64,000 bases of DNA from Dermatobacter hominis. GTDB taxonomy: Bacteria > Actinomycetota > Acidimicrobiia > Acidimicrobiales > Microtrichaceae. A program made the translations under genes and the position numbers. Below, in pieces: positions 50,124-59,225 of the stretch (position 1 is its first letter; the number at the start of each line of letters is the position of its first letter). The stretch is taken from NCBI RefSeq assembly GCF_020715685.1, contig NZ_CP085840.1:496001-560000 (forward strand), given 5' to 3'. The notes beneath the pieces were generated by a model that was not told the origin of the DNA, ran no database searches, and saw nothing but the letters and a program-made list of their open reading frames with translations.

Positions 50124-51797
50124 GTGGTTCGACGACGCTCGAGGAGCTCTCGCTGGTCGTGGTTGGCGGCCGGCGCGCTCGCGCTGGCGGTCATCGCCGC
50201 TGCGTGCGGCGGCGGCAGTGACGACAGTGGCAGCGGAGGCTCCGGTGGTGGCGGCGACGCCGACGCCGGCAAGCCCGTCAGCGGCGGGTCCGTGACCTAC
50301 GGCCTGGAGGCCGAGAACAGCGGCGGTTGGTGCCTCCCCGAGGGCCAGCTGGCGATCGCAGGCATCCAGGTCGCCCGCACCATCTACGACACGCTGACCG
50401 CACCCGACGAGAACGGCGACTACCAGCCGTTCCTCGCCCAGTCGGTCGAGCCCAACGCCGACTTCACGCAGTGGACGATCAAGCTGCGCGAGGGCGTGAA
50501 GTTCCACGACGGCTCGGCGCTCGACGCCACGGTCGTGAAGAACAACCTCGACGCCTACCGGGGCGCCTACCCCGCCCGGAAGCCGCTGCTGTTCGTCTTC
50601 GTGCTGGACAACATCTCGGGCGTGAGCGTGGTGGACCCGCTGACGGTGCAGGTCACGACGAAGACCCCGTGGCCCGCGTTCCCGGCCTACCTGCACAGCT
50701 CGGGCCGCCTGGGCATGATCGCCCAGGCGCAGCTCGACGACCCGGCAACCTGTGACCGCAACCTGATCGGCACCGGCCCGTTCAAGCTGCAGGAGTGGAA
50801 GGTCAACGACCACCTGACGGCGGTCAAGAACCCCGACTACTGGCAGAAGGACGCCGACGGCACCCAGCTGCCGTACCTCGACGAGATCACCTACCGGCCG
50901 ATCCCCGACGGTGACGCCCGTGTGAACGCGCTGCTCGCCGGCGAGCTCAACGCCATGCACACCTCGACGCCGGAGAACATCGACCGGCTGCGGACCGAGA
51001 AGGACAACGGCAAGGTCGCCCTCGTCGAGTCCGACAAGTTCGCCGAGGTCGCGTACGTGATGTTCAACTCGTCGAAGGCCCCCTTCGACAACATCAACGC
51101 CCGCCTCGCCGCCGCCTACGCAGTCGACCGCGACGCCTTCAACCAGGTCCGCAACCTCGGCCTGACGAAGGTGGCCTCCGGTCCGTTCGCCGAGGGCTCG
51201 GTCGGCTACCTCGAGGACGCCGGCTTCCCCAAGTACGACCTGGACAAGGCCAAGGAGTACGCGGCGAAGTACGAGCAGGAGACCGGCAAGACGCTCGAGA
51301 TCACGGTGCTCACCACGCCGGACCCGTCGACCGTGAAGTCGGCGCAATTCATCCAGGAGCAGGTCGAGAAGGCCGGCTTCAAGGTGAACCTCAAGACCGT
51401 CGAGCAGGCGGCGCTCATCAACACGGCCCTCGGCTCGGACTGGAACGCCATGGCGTGGCGGAACCACCCGGGCGGCGCCCCGGACCTCCAGTACGTCTGG
51501 TGGAAGGGCGGCTCGCCGGTGAACTTCGGCAAGTTCAAGGACCCCGAGATGGACAAGCTGCTCGACGCCGGACGACTCGAGTCCGACAGCGCCAAGGCGG
51601 CGACGATCTACGAGGACGTCAACAAGCGCTTCGGCGAGCAGGTGTGGGACTCGTGGCTGAACTGGACGATCTGGGACGTCGCCTCGGCGCCCGACGTCCA
51701 CGGCGTGTACGGCCCGGACCTGCCCGACGGCGGCAAGCCGTTCCCCGGTCTCGCCACCGGTCACCCGGTGAGCGCGATGTGGATCTCGCAGGGCTGA
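50124..51797 (+). CDS. Peptide/nickel-type ABC transporter substrate-binding lipoprotein
   Basis: A 557-residue family-5 solute-binding lipoprotein. The signal region ends LAVIAAACGGG with lipidated Cys28, followed by a Gly/Ser linker. GDYQPFLAQSVEPNADFTQW and TIKLREGVKFHDGSALDATV are the family signature, and RLAAAYAVDRDAFNQV a conserved helix. It probably binds oligopeptides or similar ligands. GTG 50124 follows AGGGGG. It is the first gene of a five-gene operon with two permeases and two ATPases. Confidence 0.93.
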   Translation: MVRRRSRSSRWSWLAAGALALAVIAAACGGGSDDSGSGGSGGGGDADAGKPVSGGSVTYGLEAENSGGWCLPEGQLAIAGIQVARTIYDTLTAPDENGDYQPFLAQSVEPNADFTQWTIKLREGVKFHDGSALDATVVKNNLDAYRGAYPARKPLLFVFVLDNISGVSVVDPLTVQVTTKTPWPAFPAYLHSSGRLGMIAQAQLDDPATCDRNLIGTGPFKLQEWKVNDHLTAVKNPDYWQKDADGTQLPYLDEITYRPIPDGDARVNALLAGELNAMHTSTPENIDRLRTEKDNGKVALVESDKFAEVAYVMFNSSKAPFDNINARLAAAYAVDRDAFNQVRNLGLTKVASGPFAEGSVGYLEDAGFPKYDLDKAKEYAAKYEQETGKTLEITVLTTPDPSTVKSAQFIQEQVEKAGFKVNLKTVEQAALINTALGSDWNAMAWRNHPGGAPDLQYVWWKGGSPVNFGKFKDPEMDKLLDAGRLESDSAKAATIYEDVNKRFGEQVWDSWLNWTIWDVASAPDVHGVYGPDLPDGGKPFPGLATGHPVSAMWISQG

Positions 51798-51806
51798 GCT
51801 GACATC

Positions 51807-51847
51807 GGTGGTGAGGTGACCCGGGTACGCTCGGGCGCCTCACCACC
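51807..51847 (+). terminator. Intra-operon hairpin after the binding-protein gene
   Basis: GGTGGTGAGG (51807-51816) pairs perfectly with CCTCACCACC (51838-51847). It sits 10 bases after the binding-protein stop, where such hairpins protect the upstream mRNA and lower readthrough, giving more binding protein than permease. A TACGCT inside the loop could also be a weak internal promoter. Confidence 0.5.
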
Positions 51848-51915
51848 GGCTCACCGGCACCTCTCCACCCTCCGATCCTCCACCCGCCCCTCCCAGCGAC
51901 AGGACGACTGCATCA

Positions 51916-52863
51916 GTGGGCATCGCGAAGAAGCTCGTACAGCTGGTCATCACCGTCATCCTCGTCACGCTGTTCGCGTCCTTCCTGCTCGAGCTGCTGC
52001 CCGGCGACCCGGTCGAGGTGCTGGTCCCGTTCGGGAGCGACGAGCAGCGTGAGCTGGTCCGCGAGGAGACGGGCCTCGACCAGCCCTTCATCGTCCGCTA
52101 CGGCGAGTGGCTGGGCGGCTTCGTCACGGGCGACCTCGGCAACTACTACACGGTGAGCTCGAGCCGACCCGTCTCCGGACGGGTCGTCGACTCGCTGCCG
52201 CCGACCATCCTGCTGATGGTCTACGCACAGGTGCTCGCGCTCATCATCGCCATCCCGGTCGGCGTGATCGCCGCCTACCGGCAGGGGACGTGGTTCGACC
52301 GATTGTCGAACACGTCCGCGTTCGCGATGTTGGCGATCCCCACGTTCGCGCTCGGCTTCGTGCTGCAGTACTACATCGGCGTCAAGCTGGGGTGGGCCGA
52401 CACCGGTGGCTACACCGCGCTGCAGGAGTCGGTCCCCGACCACGTGCGGTCGATGATCCTGCCGACGATCACACTGGCGGTCGGCCAGGTCGCGGTCTAC
52501 ATGCGCCTGCTGCGCAGCGACATGATCGCCACGCTGCAGCAGGACTTCATCACGATGGCCAAGGCCAAGGGCATCACGACCAAGCGGATCCTGTTCCGCC
52601 ACGCCCTCCGCCCGTCGTCGCTGACGCTGCTGACCGTGGCCGGCCTCAACATCGGCACGCTGATCGGCGGCGCGCTGATCATCGAGGTCGTCTTCAACAT
52701 CCCCGGCCTCGGCTACCTGATGGGCGAGGCCATCGCCACACGCCAGATCGTGGCCTTCCAGTCGATCGTGGCGATCATCGCGATCTTCTACGTGGTCGTG
52801 AACTTCCTGGTCGACATCCTCTACACCGTCCTCGATCCACGGATCCGACATGCCGGCAACTGA
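51916..52863 (+). CDS. ABC importer permease, DppB type
   Basis: A 315-residue inner-membrane subunit with six helices. The first periplasmic loop has LLPGDPVEVLVPFG, typical of DppB/OppB proteins, and the ATPase-contact EAA loop is near FITMAKAKGITTKRILFRHA. GTG 51916 follows a Pro-rich leader with weak ribosome site (CGACAGGACGAC). Its end overlaps the next permease by 14 bases. Confidence 0.94.
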   Translation: MGIAKKLVQLVITVILVTLFASFLLELLPGDPVEVLVPFGSDEQRELVREETGLDQPFIVRYGEWLGGFVTGDLGNYYTVSSSRPVSGRVVDSLPPTILLMVYAQVLALIIAIPVGVIAAYRQGTWFDRLSNTSAFAMLAIPTFALGFVLQYYIGVKLGWADTGGYTALQESVPDHVRSMILPTITLAVGQVAVYMRLLRSDMIATLQQDFITMAKAKGITTKRILFRHALRPSSLTLLTVAGLNIGTLIGGALIIEVVFNIPGLGYLMGEAIATRQIVAFQSIVAIIAIFYVVVNFLVDILYTVLDPRIRHAGN

Positions 52864-53821
52864 TCCCGTCCCCACCCGCGACCCGTCGATCATGAACCTC
52901 GATCCGTCGATCGAGGTCTACGGGCTCGCGGTCGACTCCGACCAGCTCGAGCCGGTCCCCGCCGACGGGCGGCGGCGGCGCAGGGGCATGGGCGTGGCCG
53001 CCTGGATCGCGCTGATCTGGCTGGTCGGCCTGCTGCTGCTGGCGATCTTCGCCCCGCTGCTGCCCTTCATCCCCGACCCCAACGAGTCGTTCGCCGAGAT
53101 CGCCCGCCAGGGCCCGGTCAGCGGCCACCTGCTCGGTGGCGACGCCAACGGCCGGGACCTCCTGGCCCGCATCATCTACGGCACCCGCGCGTCGTTCGCG
53201 ATCGGCTTCGGGGCCGTGGCCTTCGGCCTCGTGATCGGCGGCCTCCTCGGCCTGGCCACCGGCTTCTTCCGGGGCAAGGTCGACGCCATCATCACGCCGA
53301 TCATGACGATCCTGCTGGCGATCCCGCAGTTCGTCCTGGCCCTGTCCCTAGTGACGGTACTCTCCTCGGGCGACCAGGTGAGCAGCGTGCAGCGCATCGG
53401 CGTGGTCGTGCTCGGCCTGGGCATCGTGTCGATCCCGATCCTCGGCCGCATCACCCGGGCCAACACCCTGAGCTGGTCCGAGCGGGAGTTCGTGCTGGCG
53501 GCCCGGGCGATGGGCGCCAAGAACTGGCGGATCATGCTCCGGGACATCCTCCCGAACGTGTTCCCCGCGATGCTGTCGATCTCGCTGCTCGGCGTGGGCA
53601 TCGCCATCGTCGCCGAGGGCGGACTGAGCCTCTTCGGCGTCGGCGTCCAGCCCCCCACCCCGTCGTGGGGGAACATCATCTCCGAGAACAAGGACCAGTT
53701 GAACCGGGCGCCGCACATCGTGATGTTCACGATCGTCGTGCTGTTCCTGACCGTGCTGGCCCTGAACTACCTGGCCGACGTGGTCAGCAAGCGCTTCGAG
53801 GTGCGGGAGAGCGTGCTGTGA
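52850..53821 (+). CDS. ABC importer permease, DppC type
   Basis: A 323-residue permease. A hydrophilic N-terminus of about 45 residues precedes the first helix; then HLLGGDANGRDLLARIIYGT is the DppC/OppC signature and FVLAARAMGAKNWRIMLRDI the EAA loop. GGLSLFGVGVQPPTPSWGNI is also family-typical. Starts within the DppB-type gene and ends in a GTGA with the next ATPase gene. Confidence 0.94.
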   Translation: MPATDPVPTRDPSIMNLDPSIEVYGLAVDSDQLEPVPADGRRRRRGMGVAAWIALIWLVGLLLLAIFAPLLPFIPDPNESFAEIARQGPVSGHLLGGDANGRDLLARIIYGTRASFAIGFGAVAFGLVIGGLLGLATGFFRGKVDAIITPIMTILLAIPQFVLALSLVTVLSSGDQVSSVQRIGVVVLGLGIVSIPILGRITRANTLSWSEREFVLAARAMGAKNWRIMLRDILPNVFPAMLSISLLGVGIAIVAEGGLSLFGVGVQPPTPSWGNIISENKDQLNRAPHIVMFTIVVLFLTVLALNYLADVVSKRFEVRESVL

Positions 53822-55068
53822 CCAGCCCAGACGTGATCGACGGCCGGACCGCCACGGGCGTGCCCGGCTCCGGACCCCTGCTCGACGTGCAGGACGTGGC
53901 CACCCAATTCCGCTCGCCCCGCGGCCTCGTGCGGGCCGTGGACGGCGTGTCCTTTTCGCTCGAGCGGGGCCGCTGCCTCGGCATCGTGGGCGAGTCGGGC
54001 TCGGGCAAGTCGGTGCTGTCCCGCTCGATCATGGGCCTGCTGCCGTCGACGGCGGAGCGCTCGGGCACCGTGGTGTTCGAGGGCAAGGACATCTCCGCGC
54101 TCGACGCCGAGGGCTACCGCGAGCTCTGGGGCACCGAGATGGCGATGGTGTTCCAGGACCCGATGACGGCGCTCAACCCCGTCATGAAGGTCGGGAACCA
54201 GATCACCGAGTCCCTGCGGTACCACCTCGACATGGACAAGGGCGAGGCCAAGGAGACGGCGGTCGCCCTGCTCAAGGCGGTTCGCATCCCCGAGGCCGAG
54301 CAGCGCTTCTCCGCCTACCCGCACGAGATGTCGGGCGGCATGCGCCAGCGGGTCGTGATCGCGATCGCCCTGGCCTGTGGCCCGAAGCTGCTCTTCGCCG
54401 ACGAGCCGACGACGGCGCTCGACGTGACCGTGCAGGCGCAGATCCTCGACCTGCTCGCCGAGCAGCAGCGAGAGCGCTACATGGCGATGATCCTCGTCAC
54501 CCACGACCTCGGCGTCGTGGCGTCCCGGGCGCAGGAGATCGCGGTGATGTACGCCGGCCGCATCGTGGAGCGGGCGCCGACGCACGCGCTGTTCGCCGAC
54601 ATGCAGATGCCGTACACCGAGGCGCTGCTCGCGGCGATCCCGAAGCTCGGCGACCCGTCGCACACGCGCCTCGCCGCCATCGGCGGTCGTCCGCCCGACC
54701 TGGTGAACCCGCCGGCGGGCTGCCCGTTCAGCCCCCGCTGCCCGTACGCCCGGGAGCGCTGCCACGTCGAGACGCCCACGCTCCAGGAGAACCCGAACAC
54801 CCCGGGCCACGTGTTCGCCTGCTTCTACCCGGTGTCGTCGCCCGAGACGCTCGAGATCAAGGACCGCCTGGCCGCGCAGCGCCTCATGGCGGTCGCTCCC
54901 CCGCCCGACGGGGCCACGGCCGTGCCGCCCACCCCACCGCCTGCGCCGCCGACGCCGCCACCCGCGCCGCCGGCCGCCGGCACCGAGGTGCCGCCCACCC
55001 CGCCGCCGCCCCCGCCGCCCGTGACCGGGCCGACCGACGGCGCGACGCCCCCAGGAGGGAACAGCTGA
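53818..55068 (+). CDS. ABC importer ATPase, DppD type, with Pro-rich C-terminal tail
   Basis: A 416-residue ATPase. Walker A is [21 protein letters not shown]-loop [13 protein letters not shown], signature [20 protein letters not shown], Walker [13 protein letters not shown] and switch His ILVTHDLG. The C-terminal oligopeptide domain has [14 protein letters not shown] with the Cys cluster. About 60 further residues are almost all Pro, Ala and Thr (54894-55065), which the family normally lacks. GTG 53818 overlaps the permease stop; its own stop overlaps the next start as TGATG. Confidence 0.93.
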   Translation: MTSPDVIDGRTATGVPGSGPLLDVQDVATQFRSPRGLVRAVDGVSFSLERGRCLGIVGESGSGKSVLSRSIMGLLPSTAERSGTVVFEGKDISALDAEGYRELWGTEMAMVFQDPMTALNPVMKVGNQITESLRYHLDMDKGEAKETAVALLKAVRIPEAEQRFSAYPHEMSGGMRQRVVIAIALACGPKLLFADEPTTALDVTVQAQILDLLAEQQRERYMAMILVTHDLGVVASRAQEIAVMYAGRIVERAPTHALFADMQMPYTEALLAAIPKLGDPSHTRLAAIGGRPPDLVNPPAGCPFSPRCPYARERCHVETPTLQENPNTPGHVFACFYPVSSPETLEIKDRLAAQRLMAVAPPPDGATAVPPTPPPAPPTPPPAPPAAGTEVPPTPPPPPPPVTGPTDGATPPGGNS

Positions 55069-56087
55069 TGGCCGGTAGCGGCTCCGCGCACCTGCGCGCC
55101 GCCGAGGACGTGCTCCTCCGGGTCGAGAACCTCGTCGTCGACTTCCCCGCCGGTCGCAAGCAGAAGGTCTCGGCGGTGGCCAACATCTCGTTCGACGTCG
55201 CCCAGGGCGAGACCCTCGGCCTCGTCGGCGAGTCGGGCTGCGGCAAGTCGACGACCGGCAAGGCGATCATGCAGCTGCCCCGGCCGACCCGTGGCTCGGT
55301 CCGCCTCGACGGGACCGAGCTGACCGCGCTGGCCGGCGCCGACCTGCGCAAGTTCCGCCCCCGGATGCAGATGATCTTCCAGGACCCGATCAGCTCGCTG
55401 AACCCCCGGCGCACGGTGTCGCAGATCGTGGGCGAGCCGCTGTCGATCTGGAAGACGGGCGACGCCACCTCACGGGCCGGCAAGGTCGAGGAGGTGCTGA
55501 CCGCCGTGGGCGTGGACCCGGTGGCGGCGACGGAGCGCAAGCCGCACGAGTTCTCGGGCGGCCAGTGCCAGCGCATCTCGATCGCCCGGGCCGTGATCAC
55601 CGACCCGCAGCTGATCATCTGCGACGAGCCGGTCTCGGCGCTCGACGTGTCGGTCCAGGCCCAGATCCTGAACCTGCTCGAGGACATGAAGGCCCGCTAC
55701 GGGCTGACGCTCGTCTTCGTGGCCCACGACCTGGCGGTCGTGAAGAACGTGTCGGACCGCGTGGCGGTCATGTACCTGGGCAAGATGTGCGAGATCGGCC
55801 CGCCCGACGTCCTCTACGCGCACCCGGCCCACCCGTACACCGAGGCGCTGGTGGCGGCGATCCCGATGCCGGACCCGTCGATCGACGCGTCGGCGACCGA
55901 GCACCTCGGCGGCGAGCTGCCGTCGCCGCTCGACCCGCCGTCCGGGTGCCGGTTCCGGACCCGCTGCCCGCGGGCCCAGGAGCTGTGCGCGAGCGCCGAG
56001 CCGCAGATGCAGAAGGTGGCCGAGGAGCACTACGTGGCCTGCCACTTCCCGCTCGAGACCCCCGTGGCGGAGCCCGGCGTCCACTGA
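55068..56087 (+). CDS. ABC importer ATPase, DppF type
   Basis: A 339-residue ATPase, second of the pair. Walker A LVGESGCGKSTTGKAIM, Q-loop MIFQDPISSLNPRRTV, signature EFSGGQCQRISIARAVITDP, Walker B LIICDEPVSALDVSVQ and LVFVAHDLAVV. The C-terminal domain ends with CRFRTRCPRAQELC, the Cys cluster of oligopeptide ATPases. ATG 55068 shares a base with the upstream stop. It closes the operon. Confidence 0.95.
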   Translation: MAGSGSAHLRAAEDVLLRVENLVVDFPAGRKQKVSAVANISFDVAQGETLGLVGESGCGKSTTGKAIMQLPRPTRGSVRLDGTELTALAGADLRKFRPRMQMIFQDPISSLNPRRTVSQIVGEPLSIWKTGDATSRAGKVEEVLTAVGVDPVAATERKPHEFSGGQCQRISIARAVITDPQLIICDEPVSALDVSVQAQILNLLEDMKARYGLTLVFVAHDLAVVKNVSDRVAVMYLGKMCEIGPPDVLYAHPAHPYTEALVAAIPMPDPSIDASATEHLGGELPSPLDPPSGCRFRTRCPRAQELCASAEPQMQKVAEEHYVACHFPLETPVAEPGVH

Positions 56088-56189
56088 CGCGCTGACAGCT
56101 CGTCTCGCCGTCCGTGAGGGCGCCGGCGCTGTCCAGCACCGGCCGGCGCTCGGGTTGCGTCGGCCGTGCTCACGCGGCGTCGGCGTTGC

Positions 56190-57650
56190 TCAGGCGGTGT
56201 CGGCCGACAGCGGTGGCACCGGCGGCGGCGCGCCGAGCTCGTCGACGCCGCGGTCGAGCAGGCCCTCGAGGAGCGCGACGAGCGCCCGGACGTCTGACGG
56301 GTTGGACGACATGCCGAGCGAGACCCGCAGTGCGCTGACGCCCACGTCGCGGCGCTCGCGGAAGGCCTGGTCCACCTCGCACAGCGACACCGGGACGGTC
56401 GTCCCGGCCGGGAGGTCGAGGAACGGCCGGATGTCCTCGGCCGCGACGTCCCGGGCGGTCTCCCCGGCCCCCGGGTTGCAGAAGCAGCCGGTGCGCAGCG
56501 AGATCCCGGCGCGGGTGGCCATCTGCGCCACCAGCCGGTCGGGCACCTCCCGCCCGTGCGGGTCGGCGAGGACGAACGCCACGGTGCCCCCGCGGTCCAC
56601 CGGCTCCCAGGGCCCGAGGACCCGGACGAGCGGCGAGCCGTTGGCGTGGCGGAGCGCCTGCAGTCGCTCCAGCAGGAAGGCGGTCAGGACCTGGACGCGG
56701 TCGTGGACGGCCCGCACGTCGATCCGCTCCATGAGCTCGATGCCGGCGGTGACCGCCGGCAGCGACAGGAAGTCGAGCGTGCCGTCCTCGAAGCCGGCGT
56801 GGCCCGGCACGAGCCGGTGGCCGTCGGCCGCGACCGACGCGACGGCGATCGTCCCACCGGCGAACCACGGTCGTCGCAGCTCCGCCAGGGCCTCCTTGCG
56901 GGCGATCAGGGCGCCCACGCCGGTCGGGTAGCCGAAGACCTTGTAGAACGACAGCGAGACGAAGTCGGGGCGGTGGCGGTCGAGCCGCAGCGGGTTGGTC
57001 GGTGCGTAGGCGGCGGCGTCGAGCAGCACGCGCCAGCCGGCGGTGCCCGACGGGTACGGGTGCTGGACGCCGGAGTAGTTCGACTGGGCCGGGAAGGCGA
57101 GCAGCCCCGGCGGCCCGGCCAGGGCCCGGCGCAGGGCGTCGTCGTCGAGCCGGAGGTCGGGGGTGAGCACGGGCACGTACGTGACGGGCGCGCCGGCGCG
57201 GCGGGCGTGCTCGCGGACGCCGTTGACGGAGTTGTGGTTGTCGCTCGACAGCACCAGCGGCCGGTCGGGTGCGAACGGGAACGACTCGCCGACGAGCCGG
57301 ATGGCGCCCGTGGCGTTCGGTGTGAACACGCAGGCGTACTCGTCGGGATCGGCGGAGCAGAAGCGCAGCACGGCGGCGCGGGCCCGCTCGACCATCTCGG
57401 TCATGGGCCTCGACGTCGGGTTGTCGGAGTGCGGGTTGCCGAGCACCTCGCCCTGCAGGAGCTCGAGGTGGTCGCGCACCAGCGACTCGGGGTAGAGCCC
57501 GGCACCGGTGTGGTCGAGGTACACGTGCCCCTGCGCGTCGAGCCGCGAGAACTCGTCGCGCCGCAGCTGGTCGAGGTGCTCGGTGGCCCGCAGGCGCTCG
57601 TCCAGCCAGGCGCCGTCGATCCGTTCCCTGTCCCGGTCGCGGAGCTCCAT
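56190..57650 (-). CDS. Class V aminotransferase, molybdenum-cofactor-sulfurase-like
   Basis: A 486-residue PLP enzyme. YLDHTGAGLYPESLVRDHLE, GNPHSDNPTSRPMTEMVERA and CVFTPNATGAIRLVGESFPF are the signature of the N-terminal NifS-like domain of MoCo sulfurases; the Schiff-base Lys is in SLSFYKVFGYPTGVGALIA and a candidate persulfide Cys in LRTGCFCNPGAG. The C-terminal MOSC domain of full MoCo sulfurases is absent. ATG 57650 is used, with GGGGAAG about 12 bases upstream; ATG 57668 is the alternative. Confidence 0.83.
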   Translation of the reverse strand: MELRDRDRERIDGAWLDERLRATEHLDQLRRDEFSRLDAQGHVYLDHTGAGLYPESLVRDHLELLQGEVLGNPHSDNPTSRPMTEMVERARAAVLRFCSADPDEYACVFTPNATGAIRLVGESFPFAPDRPLVLSSDNHNSVNGVREHARRAGAPVTYVPVLTPDLRLDDDALRRALAGPPGLLAFPAQSNYSGVQHPYPSGTAGWRVLLDAAAYAPTNPLRLDRHRPDFVSLSFYKVFGYPTGVGALIARKEALAELRRPWFAGGTIAVASVAADGHRLVPGHAGFEDGTLDFLSLPAVTAGIELMERIDVRAVHDRVQVLTAFLLERLQALRHANGSPLVRVLGPWEPVDRGGTVAFVLADPHGREVPDRLVAQMATRAGISLRTGCFCNPGAGETARDVAAEDIRPFLDLPAGTTVPVSLCEVDQAFRERRDVGVSALRVSLGMSSNPSDVRALVALLEGLLDRGVDELGAPPPVPPLSADTA

Positions 57651-57718
57651 CCGGCGAGTCTTCCCCATCCGCTGGGCGGGGGCCCGTCGCGACCCTCGTG
57701 GGGCGACGCCGAGCCGGC

Positions 57719-58360
57719 TCAGGTCGACGGCGTGACGGTGTCGACCTCGCGCCAGCACCACCACGCCACGACGGACCGGTACGGGGCGTACGGGTCGCCG
57801 AGCGAACGCATCTCCTTCTCGGTGGGGACGGCGTCCCAGCCGTGCGCCCGCGCCAGCCCGGCGCGCACGCCGTAGTCGCCGACCGGCCACACGTCGATGC
57901 GGCGCAGGTCGAACAGGAGGAACATGTGGGCCGTCCACGGGCCGATCCCCCGGACGACGGTCAGGTGCTCGACGACGGCGTCGTCGTCGAGCCGGCCGAT
58001 CCGGTCGAGCCGGACGGTGCCGTCGTGGACCTTGAGCGCCAGGTCGAGCAGCGCCGCGGTCTTGGCGCCCGAGAGGCCGGCGGCCCGCAGCGCGTCGGGG
58101 CCGGCGTCGAGCACCGCCTCGGGGGTGAAGGGTCGCCCGACGGCGTCGACGACGCGTCCCCAGATGGTCGCCGCGGCCCGGCCGGCGAGCTGCTGGTAGG
58201 CGATCGACGACGCCAGCGCCTCGAACCGCTGCTGGGCCGCGGGGCCCTTCGGGAGGCGGGGCGGCCCGTGCCGGTCGTGGAGCCCGGCGAGCACCGCGTC
58301 GCGCTCGGCCAGCGCCGCGGCCGCGGCGGACCAGGCCGGCCGCGTGGACGGGCCCGGCAT
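57719..58360 (-). CDS. DNA-3-methyladenine glycosylase, AlkA-like
   Basis: A 213-residue HhH-GPD base-excision enzyme. EALASSIAYQQLAGRAAATI is the conserved opening, LTVVRGIGPWTAHMFLLFDL the helix-hairpin-helix, and DVWPVGDYGVRAGLARAHG holds the catalytic Asp. It lacks the N-terminal beta domain of E. coli AlkA, as in shorter actinobacterial forms. ATG 58360 shares a base with the upstream hydratase stop (TGATG). Confidence 0.9.
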   Translation of the reverse strand: MPGPSTRPAWSAAAAALAERDAVLAGLHDRHGPPRLPKGPAAQQRFEALASSIAYQQLAGRAAATIWGRVVDAVGRPFTPEAVLDAGPDALRAAGLSGAKTAALLDLALKVHDGTVRLDRIGRLDDDAVVEHLTVVRGIGPWTAHMFLLFDLRRIDVWPVGDYGVRAGLARAHGWDAVPTEKEMRSLGDPYAPYRSVVAWWCWREVDTVTPST

Positions 58361-59208
58361 CAGCGGTTCCGGAACTGCGGAGGGCGCTTCTGGATGAAGG
58401 CGGTGGCGGCCTCGGCCATGTCCTCGGTGAACGAGGTCATGATCTGGGTCCGGTTCTCCAGGTCGATGCCGGCCTGGAGGCTGCCGACCTCGAGCTGGGA
58501 CCACGCCACCTCCTTGGTCATCCACACGCCGGTCGGGCTGTTGGCGGCGATGAGGCGGGCGGTCTGGACAGCCGATTCGAGCAGCTCCTCGTCGGGGACC
58601 ACCCTCGTGACCAGGCCGATCCGGTCGGCCTCCTCGGCGTCCACCAGGCGGCCGGTCAGCATCAGCTCCCAGGCCCGGGACGCCCCGATCAGCCGGGGCA
58701 GCAGCCAGGACACACCGATGTCGCAGCCCGACAGGCCGATCCGCACGAAGGCGACGTTGAAGCGGGCGCTGCCACCGGCGATGCGCACGTCGGAGGCGAG
58801 CGCCAGGGCGAGCCCGCCGCCCGCGGCGGGGCCGTTGACGGCGGCGATCACCGGGATCCGGAGCCCTCGGAGGGCCGGGACCAGGGTGGCGATCCGCTGC
58901 TGGAGGTCCATCCCGCGCTGGACCGGACCACGGCCCTCGGGAGACGCCGACGCGGTCGGCGAGGCGTCGAAGAGATCCAACCCGGCGCAGAAGCCCCGTC
59001 CGGCCCCGGTCAGGATCACGACACGGGCCCCCTCGTCGGTCCGGAGCTCGGCGATCCGCTCGTGGAGCTGGTCGATCAGGGCGCCGTCCATCGCGTTGAG
59101 GCGCTCCGGGCGGTCGAGGGTCAGCACCCTGACGCCGGCGTCCAGCGGGTCGTCGTCGGCAGCCAGGCGCTCCAGTCGGACGACGGTGGTCGGCGAGGTG
59201 TCGCTCAT
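58360..59208 (-). CDS. Enoyl-CoA hydratase/isomerase family protein
   Basis: A 282-residue crotonase-fold enzyme. LTLDRPERLNAMDGALIDQL, GAGRGFCAGLDLFD (first oxyanion residue) and IPVIAAVNGPAAGGGLALAL (second) are diagnostic. At the usual catalytic positions AFVRIGLSGCDIGVSWLLPR shows Ser-Gly-Cys-Asp rather than the Glu found in classical hydratases, so the reaction may be isomerase- or hydratase-like of another type. It is followed directly by the DNA glycosylase gene. Confidence 0.9.
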   Translation of the reverse strand: MSDTSPTTVVRLERLAADDDPLDAGVRVLTLDRPERLNAMDGALIDQLHERIAELRTDEGARVVILTGAGRGFCAGLDLFDASPTASASPEGRGPVQRGMDLQQRIATLVPALRGLRIPVIAAVNGPAAGGGLALALASDVRIAGGSARFNVAFVRIGLSGCDIGVSWLLPRLIGASRAWELMLTGRLVDAEEADRIGLVTRVVPDEELLESAVQTARLIAANSPTGVWMTKEVAWSQLEVGSLQAGIDLENRTQIMTSFTEDMAEAATAFIQKRPPQFRNR

Positions 59209-59225
59209 GGACGCATCCTGCCAGC

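Noticed and set aside
56088-56189. Imperfect hairpin between the ABC operon and the MoCo-sulfurase-like gene
   Set aside because: The best stem (GCCGGCGCT with AGCACCGGC) has a mismatch and is not clearly better than chance in GC-rich DNA, so no terminator was called.
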